DNA of 64,000 nt. It comes from Haematobia irritans. Lineage: Eukaryota; Arthropoda; Insecta; Diptera; Muscidae. The notes beneath the pieces were generated by a model. That model made no database searches and was not told where the DNA came from. It saw nothing but the letters and a program-made list of their open reading frames with translations. The position numbers and the translations under genes are program-made. Positions 36,736-47,819 of this stretch are shown here, one piece after another. The stretch's first letter is position 1; each line of letters starts with the position of its first letter. Where the stretch lies: the NCBI RefSeq assembly GCF_050003625.1, contig NC_134398.1:80074003-80138002 (forward strand), written 5' to 3'.

Positions 36736-39700
36736 ATGTCTGCCTTAGAGCGATTTATTCGAGCCAATGATAAATTGGTCAATTTTGAACAACAATTGAC
36801 TGATTCCGTTATCACAGATTCATCGATATTTGCTCTTGAAGTTCATCGCGATGAATTGAAGGCAATATGGATCGCAATAAAATCTTTGTACGAGAAATGC
36901 GTTGATCATTTTGACAAACAGGAGACAAAATTGGCAGATGATGGTAGGGAGGATGATTCAGATTCAGATTCTGCCACAGGCAATACTGACCTGGATAGCA
37001 TAAACTCCCGCTACCACGCCTCTTATGACACATATGTGCGCATCGTATCCAAACTAAATTCCAATATTCATGAGCGGGGCAGGTTACCATCCATTGCTCC
37101 ACCCAATGTTCCAACATCCAATTTTCACCTGCCTGCTTGTGACACAGAATCATTCCGTGGGGACTATCAATCATGGCCATCCTTCCGAGACATGTTCTCG
37201 GCTGTTTATGTCAAGAATTCATCTCTATCTAAGGTCCAAAAATTGTTCCACTTGAGGAAGAAAACTGAGGGGGAGGCCCATGAAATAGTCAAGAAATGTC
37301 CCTTGACCAATAGTGGGTTTGATATTGCGTGGGCAAATCTAACCGACAGATTTGAGAACAAACGTATGCTCGTTCACAGCCAACTCAGAGTCCTCCTTAA
37401 TCTAGCCACTATTACATCTGAGTCGAGTGAGGGCATAAAAGGTCTTCAGAGAGACATAAACAGCTGTATTTCATGTCTAAAGCTATACGATGTTGACGTG
37501 TCGACATGGGATGCTATTTTTGTTTATATTTGCTCGACAAAACTTCCGCGAACGTCCTTGTCGCTATGGGAGCAATCAATTAAGAACAAAAAAGATGTTT
37601 CAAAATGGTCCGAGCTGGATTCGTTTCTGTCCAGCAGATATCAAACTTTGGAAACTATCAGCGAGATAAGTGGTGTTTCCACACCGAATCTACCCCACTC
37701 CAATTGTAATGCTAAAAAGCAGAACAATTCTTCCACAAGAAAGGTTCATAGTAACCATGCTAAGGTGTCATCGTCACAGAACAACCCAACGTGTAACCTT
37801 TGTATCGGAGAATCACACCCTATCAGAAAGTGTCCCAAGTTTCTTCAGATGAATGTAAACGACCGGATGTCGTGTATAAAAAGGTTAAATTTGTGTATTA
37901 ATTGTTTCGCAAAAAGTCACAATGTAAAAAAATGTAAAAGCCCATACAGCTGCTTCTCGTGTCATCGCCGACACAACTCCCTGCTCCATAACAATACCTT
38001 GACCCCCGTTAGTATAGATTCTACCCCCACTATTCATAGTCAAGTCAATGAGGAACTACAAGACCCGCAAATACAGTCCACTTCATCCATAGATCCTCCT
38101 GGCTTCCCTTTGTCCTCTGAAGGTAGAATCCAGTCCTGTTTTGCCTCCCACTCTCAAAACGTCCTTTTAGGCACAGCTCTGGTGCAAATAACTCATCTAG
38201 GCATGAGATATATAGTCAGGGCATTAATTGATTCAGGGTCTCAAGGTACCTTTTTATCGGAAAGAATCTTCCAACTTCTAAAGCTTCCGTTCCGGCCTGT
38301 TGAAGCCGAAATATCCGGACTCAATGGTGTTACTTCAGCAAACGCTAGAAAGTTGGTAAATTTGACTGTCTGTCCACGCTTTGAATCTGATGTCGAGCTA
38401 AACATTACTGCCTTAGTTGTACCGCAACTCTCAGGCAATCTACCAACTAGCCCAATTAATTCTTCTATTCTACAGCAACTTCCTGGCATACAATTGGCTG
38501 ATCCTATGTTCTACCAATGTGGCCGCGTTGATATGTTAATTGGTGCCGACCTGTTCAACAATATTCTGCTTGAGAATGTAAAGAAGAACATTTGTGGTTC
38601 TTTAGTTGCACAGGAAACTGTGTTTGGGTGGATAATCACCGGCCCTGTTGTATCTCAATCCACAATTTCTAGCTTCTCCACAATGGTTTCATTTGTTACC
38701 GAATGCACCTTAGAAAAACAGCTAAGGCGTTTTTGGGAGGTGGAGGATGTTCCTCAACAACCGATGCTTTCTCAAGCTGACTCATTTTGCGAGGCATTAT
38801 ATACTGAGACGACCACTCGAGATGAAGATGGTCGGTATATAGTCGCATTACCATTTAGGCCAGAATTTTTAGAAGGATATAGAATTTTGGGTGACTCGAG
38901 GGCTCTTGCGGAGAGACAATTTTTACGAAATGAGGCTAGGCTTCTGAAAAACGTTGAACAGAAAAGTATGTATGATTCTGTTTTATATCAATACGAAGAG
39001 TTAGGACACATGGAGAAACTAATGCAACCGGTCAGTGCGGATTCTTCCAAACACTACTACCTTCCACATCATGCGGTTATGAAACCCGATAGTGTGACAA
39101 CGAAGGTTCGGGTAGTGTTTAACGCGTCCTGTCCTACTTCTTCAGGCATTTCCCTAAACGACATTCTATATCCTGGTCCCACACTTCAAAACGATCTTGC
39201 CATACTCCTCCTAAGATGGAGATTTTTCCGCTTTGTTTTTAGTGCTGACATCGAAAAGATGTACAGACAGATTAAGGTCCATCCAAAAGACTCTTGTTTT
39301 CAACGTATTCTATTCCGCATGGATCCGTCCGAGCCCATGCAAGATTTCGAACTGAAAACTGTGACATTCGGAGTAAATGCAGCTCCATACTTGGCCATAC
39401 GTACGCTCCAACAGTTAGCAAAGGATTCGCTTCTATCCTTTCCTCACGCGAGTCGTATTATTGAACAGGATATGTACGTGGACGACGTACTAACTGGAAG
39501 TCATGATATCCACTCCGCCATCGAATTCAGGAACCAACTGATTTTGGCTTTGGACTCCGCATGTTTCCCACTTCGGAAATGGACTTCCAACTCCGCCCAA
39601 CTTCTTCAGGACTTACCGAAAGATCACTTGTTAAAAGAGGATTTTCTTGTGTTAGATGATACTAGCCAGACCAAGACCCTAGGGGTCAGATGGAATGCTA

Positions 39701-42033
39701 AATCGGATTGTTTTTTCTTTAGCGCTCCAAAGCTTTCCAAAAAGCCTGCATATACGAAGCGGGAAGTACTGTCTGAAATTTCTAAGATTTTTGACCCCGC
39801 AGGGTGGCTTGCCCCTACTGTTGTCCTCGCCAAGATCCTTATGCGGAAAATATGGTTGTCAAAGGTGGATTGGGACGAGACTATCACCCCTGAATGCTTA
39901 CAATATTGGAGAGAATTTTTAGGCAATTATGCTTCCATTGAATCCATCCGAATTCCTAGATGGGTGTCTTTCTCTCCTACATGTCAAATCCAATTTCATG
40001 CCTTTTGCGATGCATCGGAGGATGCTTACGCTGCTGTAATTTACACACGGGTCCATTTGGCAGATAATACTATATGCGTTAAACTACTGACATCCAAGTC
40101 AAGAGTAGCTCCGGTTAAAAGCATTTCCATTCCGAAATTAGAACTTTGTGGAGCTACTCTTCTCGCCGAAATTGTACACTCTATTGTCCCATTTTTAAAC
40201 GTAAATAACTACGAGATATACAAGTGGACTGACTCCTCCATTGTTCTATCTTGGCTTCGTAAGCCAGCGTGCCATTGGAAAGTATTCGTTGCTAACCGAG
40301 TGTCGACAATTACCAACAAAGTGGGAATCGACAACTGGTCCCATGTAGCTTCCAAATTCAATCCAGCGGACTTAGCAAGTCGAGGAGTTTGCCCTCAAGA
40401 CTTGCTCGATAACCAACTTTGGTGGCATGGACCGCCTTGGCTGGAACAGCCCCCTGAGCTTTGGCCTGGTCAAGGCTATGAGCCTGAGGAAACGAACTTA
40501 GAACAAAAGAGCGTTAGGGTCCATCTCGCTGTATGTCCAGATAAAGTGGATATTTTAGAAAGATTTTCCTGCTATAGTCGTGCAATTAAGGTGCTTTGCT
40601 ATGCCTTCCGGTTCTACCAGAGAACACATCCCACACATAGAGAACATTTTAAATATAGGTCCACATGTCTGACATCCGTAGAATTCTCTCGTATGAGAAA
40701 TAAACTGATCGTTCTGGCCCAAGAGAATTTCTTTCCAGAGACAGTCAACGCCTTATCCAAACACGAGAATATTCCCAAGTCATCTTCAATTCTTAATCTC
40801 AATCCATTTTTAGATGACAATGGAGTGATTCGTGCATCCGGTAGATTAGCATTTGCCCCTTCGCTCAGTTATGACGAACGATTTCCCATCATCATGCCTT
40901 ACAACTGTCAATTCAGTCGTCTTCTAGTAAAATTTGTCCACCACTTATGTCTTCATGGTGGAAACCAACAAGTAATTAATCTTGTCCGTCTTCAGTTTTG
41001 GATACCCAAACTTAGAAATTTAGTTAAGTCCACAATACACCAGTGTAAAAAGTGCGTTCTCCATAAGAAGAAAATTCAACAACAGCTCATGGCGGCACTT
41101 CCTCCAGAAAGGACAACGCTTCGTCGACCATTCCATTCAACAGGCATCGACTTCGCAGGACCCTTCGAAATTAGAAGTTTCGCGGGCCGAGGGTATAAAA
41201 TAAACAAAGGTTATGTGTGTGTGTTTATTTGCTTTACAACCAAAGCTATACACTTGGAGGCCACTTCTTCCCTTTCCACCGCTGCCTTCTTGGCAGCATT
41301 CCAAAGGTTCGTCTCGAGAAGAGGGTGTCCTTTAAATGTCTATTCTGACAACGGGACAAATTTCATTGGAGCCTCCAAAGAAATTGCCCACGATTTCCTT
41401 TCATCATCTAAGTCTTCTCTTCTTTCGCAGTTCGCTCCTCAACAGTTATCATGGCATTTTATCCCTCCAGGGGCACCCCACATGGGTGGCTTGTGGGAGG
41501 CAGGGGTGAAAAGTTTTAAAACCCATCTTAAAAAAGTTTCTGGATCATTTAACTTTACTTTCGAAGAGTTTTGCACCCTGTTGTCAAAAATAGAAGCCTG
41601 TTTGAACTCCAGGCCAATTTCCACAATATCCGACGACCCTGCTGATCTGAATCCCTTAACGCCAGGTCATTTCCTTACTGGAGGTCCAATTTTAGCCCCT
41701 CCGGAACCCACTTATGACAATGATCCAGAATCAGTAGTTAATCGTTGGCAGAGGGTAAAAGTGTTACATCAAAATTTCTGCCAACGCTGGAAAATGGAGT
41801 ACTTAAAAGAACTCCATAAGAGGAATAAGTGGAAGAATCCCACAGACAATATTCGTATTGATTCTATAGTCGTTATTCGTGATGAAAATTTGCCTCCCAA
41901 CGAATGGCGATTGGGGCGAGTTATCAAACTACATCCGGGAAAGGACAACCGTGTTAGAGTGGCAGATATTTACACACAAAAGGGTGTTATCACTCGTCCT
42001 GTCGTAAAGCTAGTTCTACTTCCAACTCAATAA
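36736..42033 (+). CDS. BEL/Pao Gag-Pol polyprotein (1765 aa)
   Basis: The polyprotein supplies capsid, protease, reverse transcriptase, RNase H and integrase for retrotransposition in cytoplasmic particles and nuclear integration. Gag core (DUF1759-like) at about 140-310; three zinc knuckles at C353-C366, C387-C400 and C406-H418; aspartic protease with LIDSGSQGTFLS (D499) and a GWIITGP end near 631; RT with SADIEKMYRQI (D838) and YVDD (914-917), in the Pao peptidase/RT arrangement; RNase H from FHAFCDASEDAYAA (about 1088); integrase HHCC (H1403, H1407, C1437, C1440) and D1472, D1538, E1588; a DUF5641-type tail at about 1660-1757. All catalytic residues looked for are present and there is no stop or shift. 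The length is typical. The start ATG follows ATTGCC and gives the family N-terminus. Confidence 0.97.
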   Translation: MSALERFIRANDKLVNFEQQLTDSVITDSSIFALEVHRDELKAIWIAIKSLYEKCVDHFDKQETKLADDGREDDSDSDSATGNTDLDSINSRYHASYDTYVRIVSKLNSNIHERGRLPSIAPPNVPTSNFHLPACDTESFRGDYQSWPSFRDMFSAVYVKNSSLSKVQKLFHLRKKTEGEAHEIVKKCPLTNSGFDIAWANLTDRFENKRMLVHSQLRVLLNLATITSESSEGIKGLQRDINSCISCLKLYDVDVSTWDAIFVYICSTKLPRTSLSLWEQSIKNKKDVSKWSELDSFLSSRYQTLETISEISGVSTPNLPHSNCNAKKQNNSSTRKVHSNHAKVSSSQNNPTCNLCIGESHPIRKCPKFLQMNVNDRMSCIKRLNLCINCFAKSHNVKKCKSPYSCFSCHRRHNSLLHNNTLTPVSIDSTPTIHSQVNEELQDPQIQSTSSIDPPGFPLSSEGRIQSCFASHSQNVLLGTALVQITHLGMRYIVRALIDSGSQGTFLSERIFQLLKLPFRPVEAEISGLNGVTSANARKLVNLTVCPRFESDVELNITALVVPQLSGNLPTSPINSSILQQLPGIQLADPMFYQCGRVDMLIGADLFNNILLENVKKNICGSLVAQETVFGWIITGPVVSQSTISSFSTMVSFVTECTLEKQLRRFWEVEDVPQQPMLSQADSFCEALYTETTTRDEDGRYIVALPFRPEFLEGYRILGDSRALAERQFLRNEARLLKNVEQKSMYDSVLYQYEELGHMEKLMQPVSADSSKHYYLPHHAVMKPDSVTTKVRVVFNASCPTSSGISLNDILYPGPTLQNDLAILLLRWRFFRFVFSADIEKMYRQIKVHPKDSCFQRILFRMDPSEPMQDFELKTVTFGVNAAPYLAIRTLQQLAKDSLLSFPHASRIIEQDMYVDDVLTGSHDIHSAIEFRNQLILALDSACFPLRKWTSNSAQLLQDLPKDHLLKEDFLVLDDTSQTKTLGVRWNAKSDCFFFSAPKLSKKPAYTKREVLSEISKIFDPAGWLAPTVVLAKILMRKIWLSKVDWDETITPECLQYWREFLGNYASIESIRIPRWVSFSPTCQIQFHAFCDASEDAYAAVIYTRVHLADNTICVKLLTSKSRVAPVKSISIPKLELCGATLLAEIVHSIVPFLNVNNYEIYKWTDSSIVLSWLRKPACHWKVFVANRVSTITNKVGIDNWSHVASKFNPADLASRGVCPQDLLDNQLWWHGPPWLEQPPELWPGQGYEPEETNLEQKSVRVHLAVCPDKVDILERFSCYSRAIKVLCYAFRFYQRTHPTHREHFKYRSTCLTSVEFSRMRNKLIVLAQENFFPETVNALSKHENIPKSSSILNLNPFLDDNGVIRASGRLAFAPSLSYDERFPIIMPYNCQFSRLLVKFVHHLCLHGGNQQVINLVRLQFWIPKLRNLVKSTIHQCKKCVLHKKKIQQQLMAALPPERTTLRRPFHSTGIDFAGPFEIRSFAGRGYKINKGYVCVFICFTTKAIHLEATSSLSTAAFLAAFQRFVSRRGCPLNVYSDNGTNFIGASKEIAHDFLSSSKSSLLSQFAPQQLSWHFIPPGAPHMGGLWEAGVKSFKTHLKKVSGSFNFTFEEFCTLLSKIEACLNSRPISTISDDPADLNPLTPGHFLTGGPILAPPEPTYDNDPESVVNRWQRVKVLHQNFCQRWKMEYLKELHKRNKWKNPTDNIRIDSIVVIRDENLPPNEWRLGRVIKLHPGKDNRVRVADIYTQKGVITRPVVKLVLLPTQ

Positions 42034-42071
42034 GAATCGGTACAAAATTTTAGTCTTTAATACCCTATACA

Positions 42072-42088
42072 TATACTTTATTTCCAGA
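42072..42088 (+). promoter_or_regulatory. Splice acceptor just upstream of the second BEL ORF
   Basis: A pyrimidine-rich TATACTTTATTTCCAG ends at 42087, one base before the ATG at 42089. A branch-site-like CTTTAAT lies at 42055-42061, about 30 bases upstream. Together with the donor in the LTR (34977) this fits a spliced subgenomic transcript, as used for env genes of retroviruses and errantiviruses. The splicing itself is inferred. Confidence 0.6.
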
Positions 42089-42892
42089 ATGCCAAGAATC
42101 GTCAAAAATCGAACCCCAACCATTGGGCGAAACCAACCACTAATGAAGATAAATTTCAAATGTCGTATTTGTCATCACTTTCATGCCTTACGAATGTGTA
42201 AAAAATTTCTTTCCATGACAACTTCCCAAAGGAAGCAAGCAGTTGAGCGATTCAAATATTGTGGGAACTGTTTGGCACACCAGCATTCTAGATCCAGTTG
42301 CTTTACAAAATCCGGATGTCATATCTGCCGACGAAATCATCACACGCTACTTCACGAGCGTGACCGAAGCAATCGCGAGATTGCAGTGTCTGTGGTGCCC
42401 ACTTCATCTAACGTGCTTCCTCAACAATCGGTAACTGTTCTGCCAACAGCATTAGTAAAGGTGGCCATTAAAGGCCGTTTGCATCAAATTCGTGTACTTA
42501 TTGATACTGGTTCTGCAGTTAGTCGGATATCTAAATCCATTGTCAACAAATTGGCCATCGCCACTAGCTGTGTAGCCGAAACTGTCATGTGCCAAATTGT
42601 AATTCGTGCGAACACCGATCGGCACACTCGAATCACAGCCTGCGTTCGGGTCGATAATAGAATTTCTTTGAAAACACCATCCCAGTCCCTGCCTAGTACC
42701 TTTAAGGATAAATTCTTAAACCTTGTGCTTGCTGATCCCACATTCTACGAAAGCAACCCGATTCAAATGGTTCTGGGCGCCGACATCTACCCAAAAATCA
42801 TTCTTGGCGGGGTTATACCCAATCATGATGGCGTTCCTATGGCGCAAAATTCTATCTTCGGGTGGTTGATATCTGGAACCTGCTCTGCCTAG
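42089..42892 (+). CDS. Second BEL ORF: zinc-knuckle plus aspartic-protease protein (267 aa)
   Basis: This separate ORF lies 55 bp after the Gag-Pol stop, in a different frame. Residues 25-37 (CX2CX3HX4C), 58-71 (CX2CX4HX4C) and 77-89 (CX2CX3HX4H) reproduce the three-finger layout of Gag. Residues 120-260 are a DUF1758-type retropepsin with VLIDTGSAVSRIS (D139-T140-G141), VLGADIYPKIILGG and a final FGWLISG, parallel to LIDSGS, LIGADLF and FGWIITG in Gag-Pol. The two proteins are clearly paralogous but diverged in most other residues. No RT, integrase or membrane segment is present. The frame is intact within a very young element, which argues that it is still used. Role unknown; options are an accessory protease, an RNA-binding factor, or a trans-dominant regulator of particle assembly. 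Confidence 0.88.
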   Translation: MPRIVKNRTPTIGRNQPLMKINFKCRICHHFHALRMCKKFLSMTTSQRKQAVERFKYCGNCLAHQHSRSSCFTKSGCHICRRNHHTLLHERDRSNREIAVSVVPTSSNVLPQQSVTVLPTALVKVAIKGRLHQIRVLIDTGSAVSRISKSIVNKLAIATSCVAETVMCQIVIRANTDRHTRITACVRVDNRISLKTPSQSLPSTFKDKFLNLVLADPTFYESNPIQMVLGADIYPKIILGGVIPNHDGVPMAQNSIFGWLISGTCSA

Positions 42893-43085
42893 GCAATAAA
42901 CGAAATCCAATCTCCACAAATATACCTCATATATAACATTGAAAAAACTTTGATAATTTGAAATATTTTTACTTGACTATACTAATAATTGAAATACACT
43001 CAAAGTTACTAAGGAACTGACTAGAATGAATTAGATCTCGAAGTTACTTAAATACAACATTCCTGTAATTTTGATGGTACCCATC

Positions 43086-43098
43086 AAGGGGGCCGAAA
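43086..43098 (+). other. Polypurine tract of the BEL element
   Basis: AAGGGGGCCGAAA immediately precedes the 3' LTR (TG at 43099). This is the usual position and form of the plus-strand primer site in BEL/Pao elements. Confidence 0.85.
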
Positions 43099-43678
<580 letters not shown>

Positions 43679-43679
43679 C

Positions 43680-43840
43680 TAAATACATATATGTTCGTAG
43701 TCTATTTCTAAATTAATATATGTTTGTATCCAAGCATATTATATTTACAAACATTTTATGCCCCAAACATAATATGTTCTAACATATTAACATATATGTC
43801 CCAAACATGTTATGCTAGTTTATGAACATTATATACAGGC
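43680..43840. repeat. ATATGTTTGG-type repeat fragment
   Basis: Words AATTAATATATGTTTGTAT, CCCCAAACATAATATGTTC and CCCAAACATGTTATGC match, in inverse orientation, 60055-60190. Confidence 0.6.
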
Positions 43841-43849
43841 TCGTTGTAC

Positions 43850-44087
43850 CTTTGATTCCTCAATTTCTCTACTTTTTTGAAAATTATACTGAATTTTTTG
43901 AATGAGTTTACGTATATTCTTCCCACAGCGTAGTAATAATGAACTAAAATACGATGCAATACATGAACTAATTTATAAGAAAATCATGAACTTATCTAGA
44001 TGAAAAAAATCTTTGGCACCAAATCATGATCATTCTTACTATGGGTTAGTTCATTTTTCATAAAAAATAGTAAACTTTTTTTCGGTG
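43850..44087. mobile_element. Right-end fragment of a CAC-type TIR element
   Basis: Ends ..AAACTTTTTTTCGGTG followed by TA, the same terminus as family F at 52905, after AT-rich sequence with GAACTAAAATACG-type words. The left end was not found. Confidence 0.4.
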
Positions 44088-44500
44088 TAGAAATGTTTCA
44101 GTTGTTAAACTCTTTCGGTATTTTGCTTCATAGACTCCAATCTAATGACGAATGAAGAACAACCAAAATATTACACCAATGTTGACTCGGAGTCTATTGT
44201 CATTAGACTTCCCAGCTCCAATTTGCCAAAGAGCTTGACATTGATAATAAAAAGATAACTATATTTTTAAATTATAATGATACAGAAAATAACAGAAAAA
44301 ATACTTTTCGGACAGTCTAATGCGATATCTGTTTCCTGCAGTCATTTTTCAAGTCTTGTACAAGTTCTCTAGTGCCGCATCCGGGAATATTATAGACAGA
44401 TTTAATAATTTTGTTCTCATTCCGTCGCTTGATTTTACTTTGACATTCCTTTGAAGCATTTAATTCGCCCTTCTTTTTCTGCCCGATTTATGATATTGTA
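44088..44500. other. No gene seen
   Basis: About 410 bp without a recognised repeat, RNA or coding region. Confidence 0.4.
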
Positions 44501-45716
44501 CACAGAAAAAAATTTCCGTAGTTAAACGAACGATAAATTTAACTTATTTTTATTGGAAAAAATTTATTTGCTTGTAGTTAAATTTTATTATTTTTATCGA
44601 AATTTTCCACAGCTTAATGAAATCTTACTTTTTTTAAGTATGTCTCAAAAATTTTATGAACTAAACGTGAGTATAAAGTTCAATGACCGTACACATAAGT
44701 TCAATATGAACTAAAGCAAAAGAAGATTTTCGTACGATTCCCAAAAATAGTAAGAATGAACTACTGTATGGTTAAAATGGTCATGATTTGGCGCCAATGA
44801 TTTTCTTCTTTACTTTTAGTTCATTTTTTCTTCTATGATAGGATGTAATTTCGTGAACTGCAGTTAAAATGTACGATAGGGAATTTAAATTTCCTGGTTT
44901 TAACCAGGGCTGTGGAGTCGAGTCAATTTTTGCTCGACTCCGGCTCCGACTCCAGCATTTCTTATTAGCCTTGACTACGACTCCGACTCCGGAGTCGACT
45001 CCAGGTGGTGTACCTAAATCTCATTTTAACAGTATTCCAATTGTATTTTTAAGGTTCCAAAAATAGACCGATATAAGTATTCTATTTTGCCATATGTTTT
45101 TATATGTCCAAAAGAACTCTAATTTTAAGTGTTGATATGACTCGACGACAAACCTCAGCGTGTTTGGGATGTAAATAGCTCTACATTTTAATTTCAGGTC
45201 AATAAATTAAAATACGACACAAGACTATATAGAGACCACATCAAAATATGGGTAGATAACAACAATCTCCAGAATATGTATTTATAAAAACACAAAATTT
45301 CAAAAAATAATTAGGTTTCCAGAAGTTTTAGAAGTAAAATCCTGGTATTGCTCTATATAGGCATTTTATAAAAAATAATTTTACGTAAAACAGAAAAATA
45401 ATAATAAAATCAAAATGTAGGACTAATCATGTAGAATGTTTAGATGTTAAAAAATGTAATGTGTCGGATATATAAAACAAACATAAACTGGCAAAAATTA
45501 GGACGGGCGGAATTTTAAATAACAATTACCATACAGCATATGACAGGAATAGCTGGGCAGTTACGAATATTGTTTCTATAGAAATAAAATGGTGAAACAT
45601 CGATTTATAAATGGTCTATCAGTTATGGACATTACATGCCATTTATTTAATGTAAAGAATTTCGAGTGGCTTTGATGAAACAAACTTTAATTTAATTTAA
45701 TTAATTTTTAATTTTT

Positions 45717-47819
45717 ATACCCTCCATCATAGGATGGGGGTATATTAACTTTGTCATTCCGTTTGTAACACATCGAAATATTGCTCTAAGACCCCATAAA
45801 GTATATATATTCTGGGTCGTGGTGAAATTCTGAGTCGATCTAAGCATGTCCGTCCGTCCGTCCGTCCGTCCGTCCGTCTGTTGAAATCACGCTAACTTCC
45901 GAACGAAACAAGCTATCGACTTGAAACTTGGCACAAGTAGTTGTTATCGATGTAGGTCGGATGGTATTGAAAATGGGTCATATCGGTCCACTTTTACGTA
46001 TAGCCCCCATATAAAGGGACCCTCAGATTTGGCTTGTGGAGCCTCTAACAGAAGCATATTTCATCCGATCCGGCTGAAATTTGGTACATGGTGTTGGTAT
46101 ATGGTCTCTAACAACCGTACAAAAATTGGTCCACATCGGTCCATAATTATATATAGCCCCCATATAAACCGATCCCCAGATTTGGCTTGCGGAGCCTCTA
46201 AGAGAAGCAAATTTCATCCGATCCGGCTGAAATTTGATACATGGTGTTAGTATATGGTCTCTAATAACCATGCAAAAATTGGTCCACATCGGTCCATAAT
46301 TATATATAGCCCCCATATAAACCGATCCCCAGATTTGGCTTGTGGAGCCTCTAAGAGAAGCATATTTCATCCTATCCGGCTGAAATTTGGTACATGGTGT
46401 TGGTATATGGACTCTAACAATCATGCAAAAATTAGTCCACATCGGTCCATAATTATATATAGCCCCCATATAAACCGATTCCCAGATTTGGTTTGCGGAG
46501 CCTCAAAGAGAAGCAAATTTCATCCGATCCGGCTGAAATTGGGTACATGATGTTGGTATATGGTCTCTAACAACCATGCAAAAATTGGTCCACATCGGTC
46601 CATAATTATATATAGACCCCATATAAACCGATCTCCAGATTTGGCTTGCGAAGCCTCAAAGAGAAGCAAATTGCATCCGATCCGGCTGAAATTTGGTACA
46701 TGCTATTGGTATATGGTCTCTAATAACCGTGAAAAATTGGTCCACATCGGTCCATAATTATATATAGCGTCCATATAAACCGATCCCCAGATTTGGGTTG
46801 CGGAGCCTCAAAGAGAAGCAAATTTCATCCGATCCGCCTGAAATTTGGTACATGATATTGGTATATGGGTTCTAACAACCATGCAAAAATTGGTCCACAT
46901 CGGTTCATAATTATATATAGCCCCCATATAAACCGATCCTCAGATTTGGCTTGCGAAGTCTTCTAGAGAAGCAAATTTCATCCAATCCGGTTGTAATTTG
47001 GAACATGGTGTTAGTATATGATCTTTAACAACCGTGCCAGAATTGGTCCATATCGGTCCATAATTATATATAGCCCCCATATAAAACGTTCTCCAGATTT
47101 GACCTCCGGAGCCTCTTGAAGGAGCAAAATTAATCCGATCCGGTTCACATTAGGAACGTGGTGTTAGTATATGGTCGCTAACAACCATACCAAAATTGGT
47201 CCAATCACACAAAAATTGGTCCATATCGGTTCATAATCATGGTTGCCACTAGAGCCAAAAATAATCTACCAAAATTTTATTTCTATAGAAAATTTTGTCA
47301 AAATTTTATTTCTATAGAAAATTTTGTTCAAATTTTATTCGGTCCATAATCATGGTAGCCACTCGAGCCAAAAATAATCTACCAAGATTTTATTTCTATA
47401 GAAAATTTTGTCAAAAGTTTATTCTATAAAAAATGTTGTTAAAATTTTATTTCTGTAGAAATTTTTGTCAAAATTTTCTTTCTATAGATATTTTTGTCAA
47501 AATTTTCTTTCTATAGAAAATTTGTTAAAATTTTTTTTCTGTAGAAAATTTTGTCAAAATTTTATGTATTCTTTGTCAAACAGAATTATATACGTATTGG
47601 ATCGATCTTTTTTGATTTAATATATAGCACGTATGGACTTACATACAATTTAGAAGATGGTGGTAGGAGGTTTTAAGATGCCTTACCATCGGCAAGCGTT
47701 ACCGCAACTTAAGTAATTCGATTCTGGATGGCAGTGTTTAGAAGAAGTTTCTACGCAATCCATGATGGAGGGTACATAAGCTTCGGCCTGGCCGAACTTA
47801 CGGCCGTATATACTTGTTT
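45717..47819 (+). repeat. Family D (GTCY)n repeat, longest copy
   Basis: Complete start (ATACCCTCCATCATAGG), six GTCC/GTCT units at about 45850-45880, about eight tandem units of about 160 bp, a minisatellite at 47248-47575 and the full terminus (GGAGGGTACATAAGC, CGGCCTGGCCGAACTTACGG). Long frames on both strands (45921-46757) come from the unit periodicity. Confidence 0.8.
47248..47575. repeat. 29-bp minisatellite, array 1
   Basis: Degenerate 29-bp unit with core TTTCTATAGAAAATTTTG, about 10 copies, orientation opposite to the array at 61240-62200. It lies inside the D repeat. Confidence 0.85.

Noticed and set aside
42089..42892. Second BEL ORF as an env gene
   Set aside because: Position fits env, but there is no signal peptide, transmembrane segment or cysteine-rich ectodomain; the motifs are zinc knuckles and an aspartic protease.
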